The notes beneath the pieces are model-generated. The model saw nothing but the letters and a program-made list of their open reading frames with translations. It was not told the DNA's origin and did not search any database. A stretch of 64,000 nucleotides of DNA from Flavobacterium galactosidilyticum (GTDB lineage Bacteria; Bacteroidota; Bacteroidia; Flavobacteriales; Flavobacteriaceae). Within the stretch, counting starts at the first letter, position 1. Each line of letters begins with the position of its first letter. The DNA lies in the NCBI RefSeq assembly GCF_020911945.1, contig NZ_CP087135.1:2654001-2718000 (forward strand), read 5' to 3'. Positions 63,672-64,000 of this stretch are shown here, in pieces. Position numbers and translations under genes: made by a program.

Positions 63672-64000
63672 ATGAAAAAAATAGGAATTTTATTTGGGAT
63701 GGAAGACACCTATCCACAAGCATTTATAGACAGAGTAAACTCGAAAAATGAAAAGGGAATTATTGCTGAAGCGGTTAGTATTGATAAAGTATTGCAAAAC
63801 AAAGGCGGAGAATATGCAGTAATAATTGATAGGATTTCTCAAGATGTTCCTTTCTATCGTGCTTATTTAAAAAATGCAGCACTGACAGGTACAAATGTGA
63901 TTAATAATCCATTCTGGTGGAGTGCTGATGATAAATTTTTCAATAATGCATTGGCTGATACCCTTGGCGTTCCATTACCGAATACTGTAATTCTTCCTTC
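63672..64000 (+). CDS. ATP-grasp domain protein, truncated by the window end
   Basis: ATG at 63672, open to the last base (109 codons). The visible part is the N-terminal pre-ATP-grasp domain: MKKIGILFGMEDTYPQAFID, then AVIIDRISQDVPFYRAYLKN and NPFWWSADDKFFNNALADTL, leading into GVPLPNTVILP, where the ATP-grasp fold normally begins. The substrate is unknown; this group forms amide bonds on small molecules or peptides. Confidence 0.8.
   Translation, partial: MKKIGILFGMEDTYPQAFIDRVNSKNEKGIIAEAVSIDKVLQNKGGEYAVIIDRISQDVPFYRAYLKNAALTGTNVINNPFWWSADDKFFNNALADTLGVPLPNTVILP

Overview
The window is AT-rich chromosomal DNA from a member of the Flavobacteriaceae, most likely a Flavobacterium. The evidence is: (i) at least sixteen good matches to the Bacteroidota sigma-A minus-7 element TAnnTTTG, several with a TTG 17-23 bases upstream; (ii) a secreted LamG protein with a type IX secretion sorting domain; (iii) a fused alpha/beta branched-chain 2-oxoacid dehydrogenase E1; (iv) Bacteroidota-typical proteins such as the DUF294/CBS protein, DUF2911, DUF3347, DUF6155 and the deoxyhypusine-synthase-like polyamine enzyme. 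I saw no insertion sequence, prophage, CRISPR array or rRNA. One tRNA (Val, anticodon TAC) is present.

Layout. 1-10 kb: a partial UDG-superfamily glycosylase, recQ, a polyamine pair (deoxyhypusine-synthase-like protein and arginine decarboxylase) with a small ORF in its leader, aroB, proline dehydrogenase and an MsbA-like ABC exporter. 10-24 kb: tRNA-Val, a small membrane protein, a flavin monooxygenase with an N-terminal zinc ribbon, a long acyl-CoA dehydrogenase/oxidase, a transglutaminase-like membrane protein, a cytosolic binding-protein-fold protein coupled to a GNAT acetyltransferase, uridine phosphorylase, SUI1/YciH, a 2-oxoglutarate/Fe(II) oxygenase, the fused E1 and several small or hypothetical proteins. 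24-32.5 kb: branched-chain amino acid genes leuA-leuB, then an Ile/Val-rich leader peptide and terminator, then ilvD-ilvB-ilvN-ilvC; leuCD and ilvA are not in the window. 33-35.6 kb: acetyl-CoA synthetase and a membrane protein.

35.7-41.5 kb is the most interesting block. It is a one-strand biosynthetic cluster: flavoprotein oxidoreductase, SAM methyltransferase, type III polyketide synthase, hotdog dehydratase, FabF-like ketosynthase, a stand-alone acyl carrier protein and a phosphopantetheinyl transferase. The first three match the gene content of known phenolic-lipid (alkylresorcinol/alkylquinone) loci. The last four look like a dedicated acyl-carrier-protein module that could supply or extend the starter chain.

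41.5-64 kb: an exonuclease-fold protein that has lost two signature residues, its cNMP/CBS/DUF294 partner, DUF2911, a Bcr/CflA efflux pump and NDH-2; then a six-gene copper-handling operon on the minus strand (Cys/His-rich protein, HMA-DUF3347, TlpA-like thioredoxin, HMA protein, outer-membrane barrel, multicopper oxidase with a barrel tail). After that come topoisomerase IB, a decayed copy of the ndh 3' end, the LamG/T9SS protein between two copies of a terminator, two helicases, DUF6155, DUF3817, an MscS channel and a conserved hypothetical. The window ends in an esterase plus ATP-grasp pair, probably the start of a longer amidoligase-type operon.

Non-coding features that stand out are two copies of a structured repeat placed directly after stop codons (17541-17620 and 57855-57924), with a compensatory base change between copies, and the ilv attenuator at 26837-26964.
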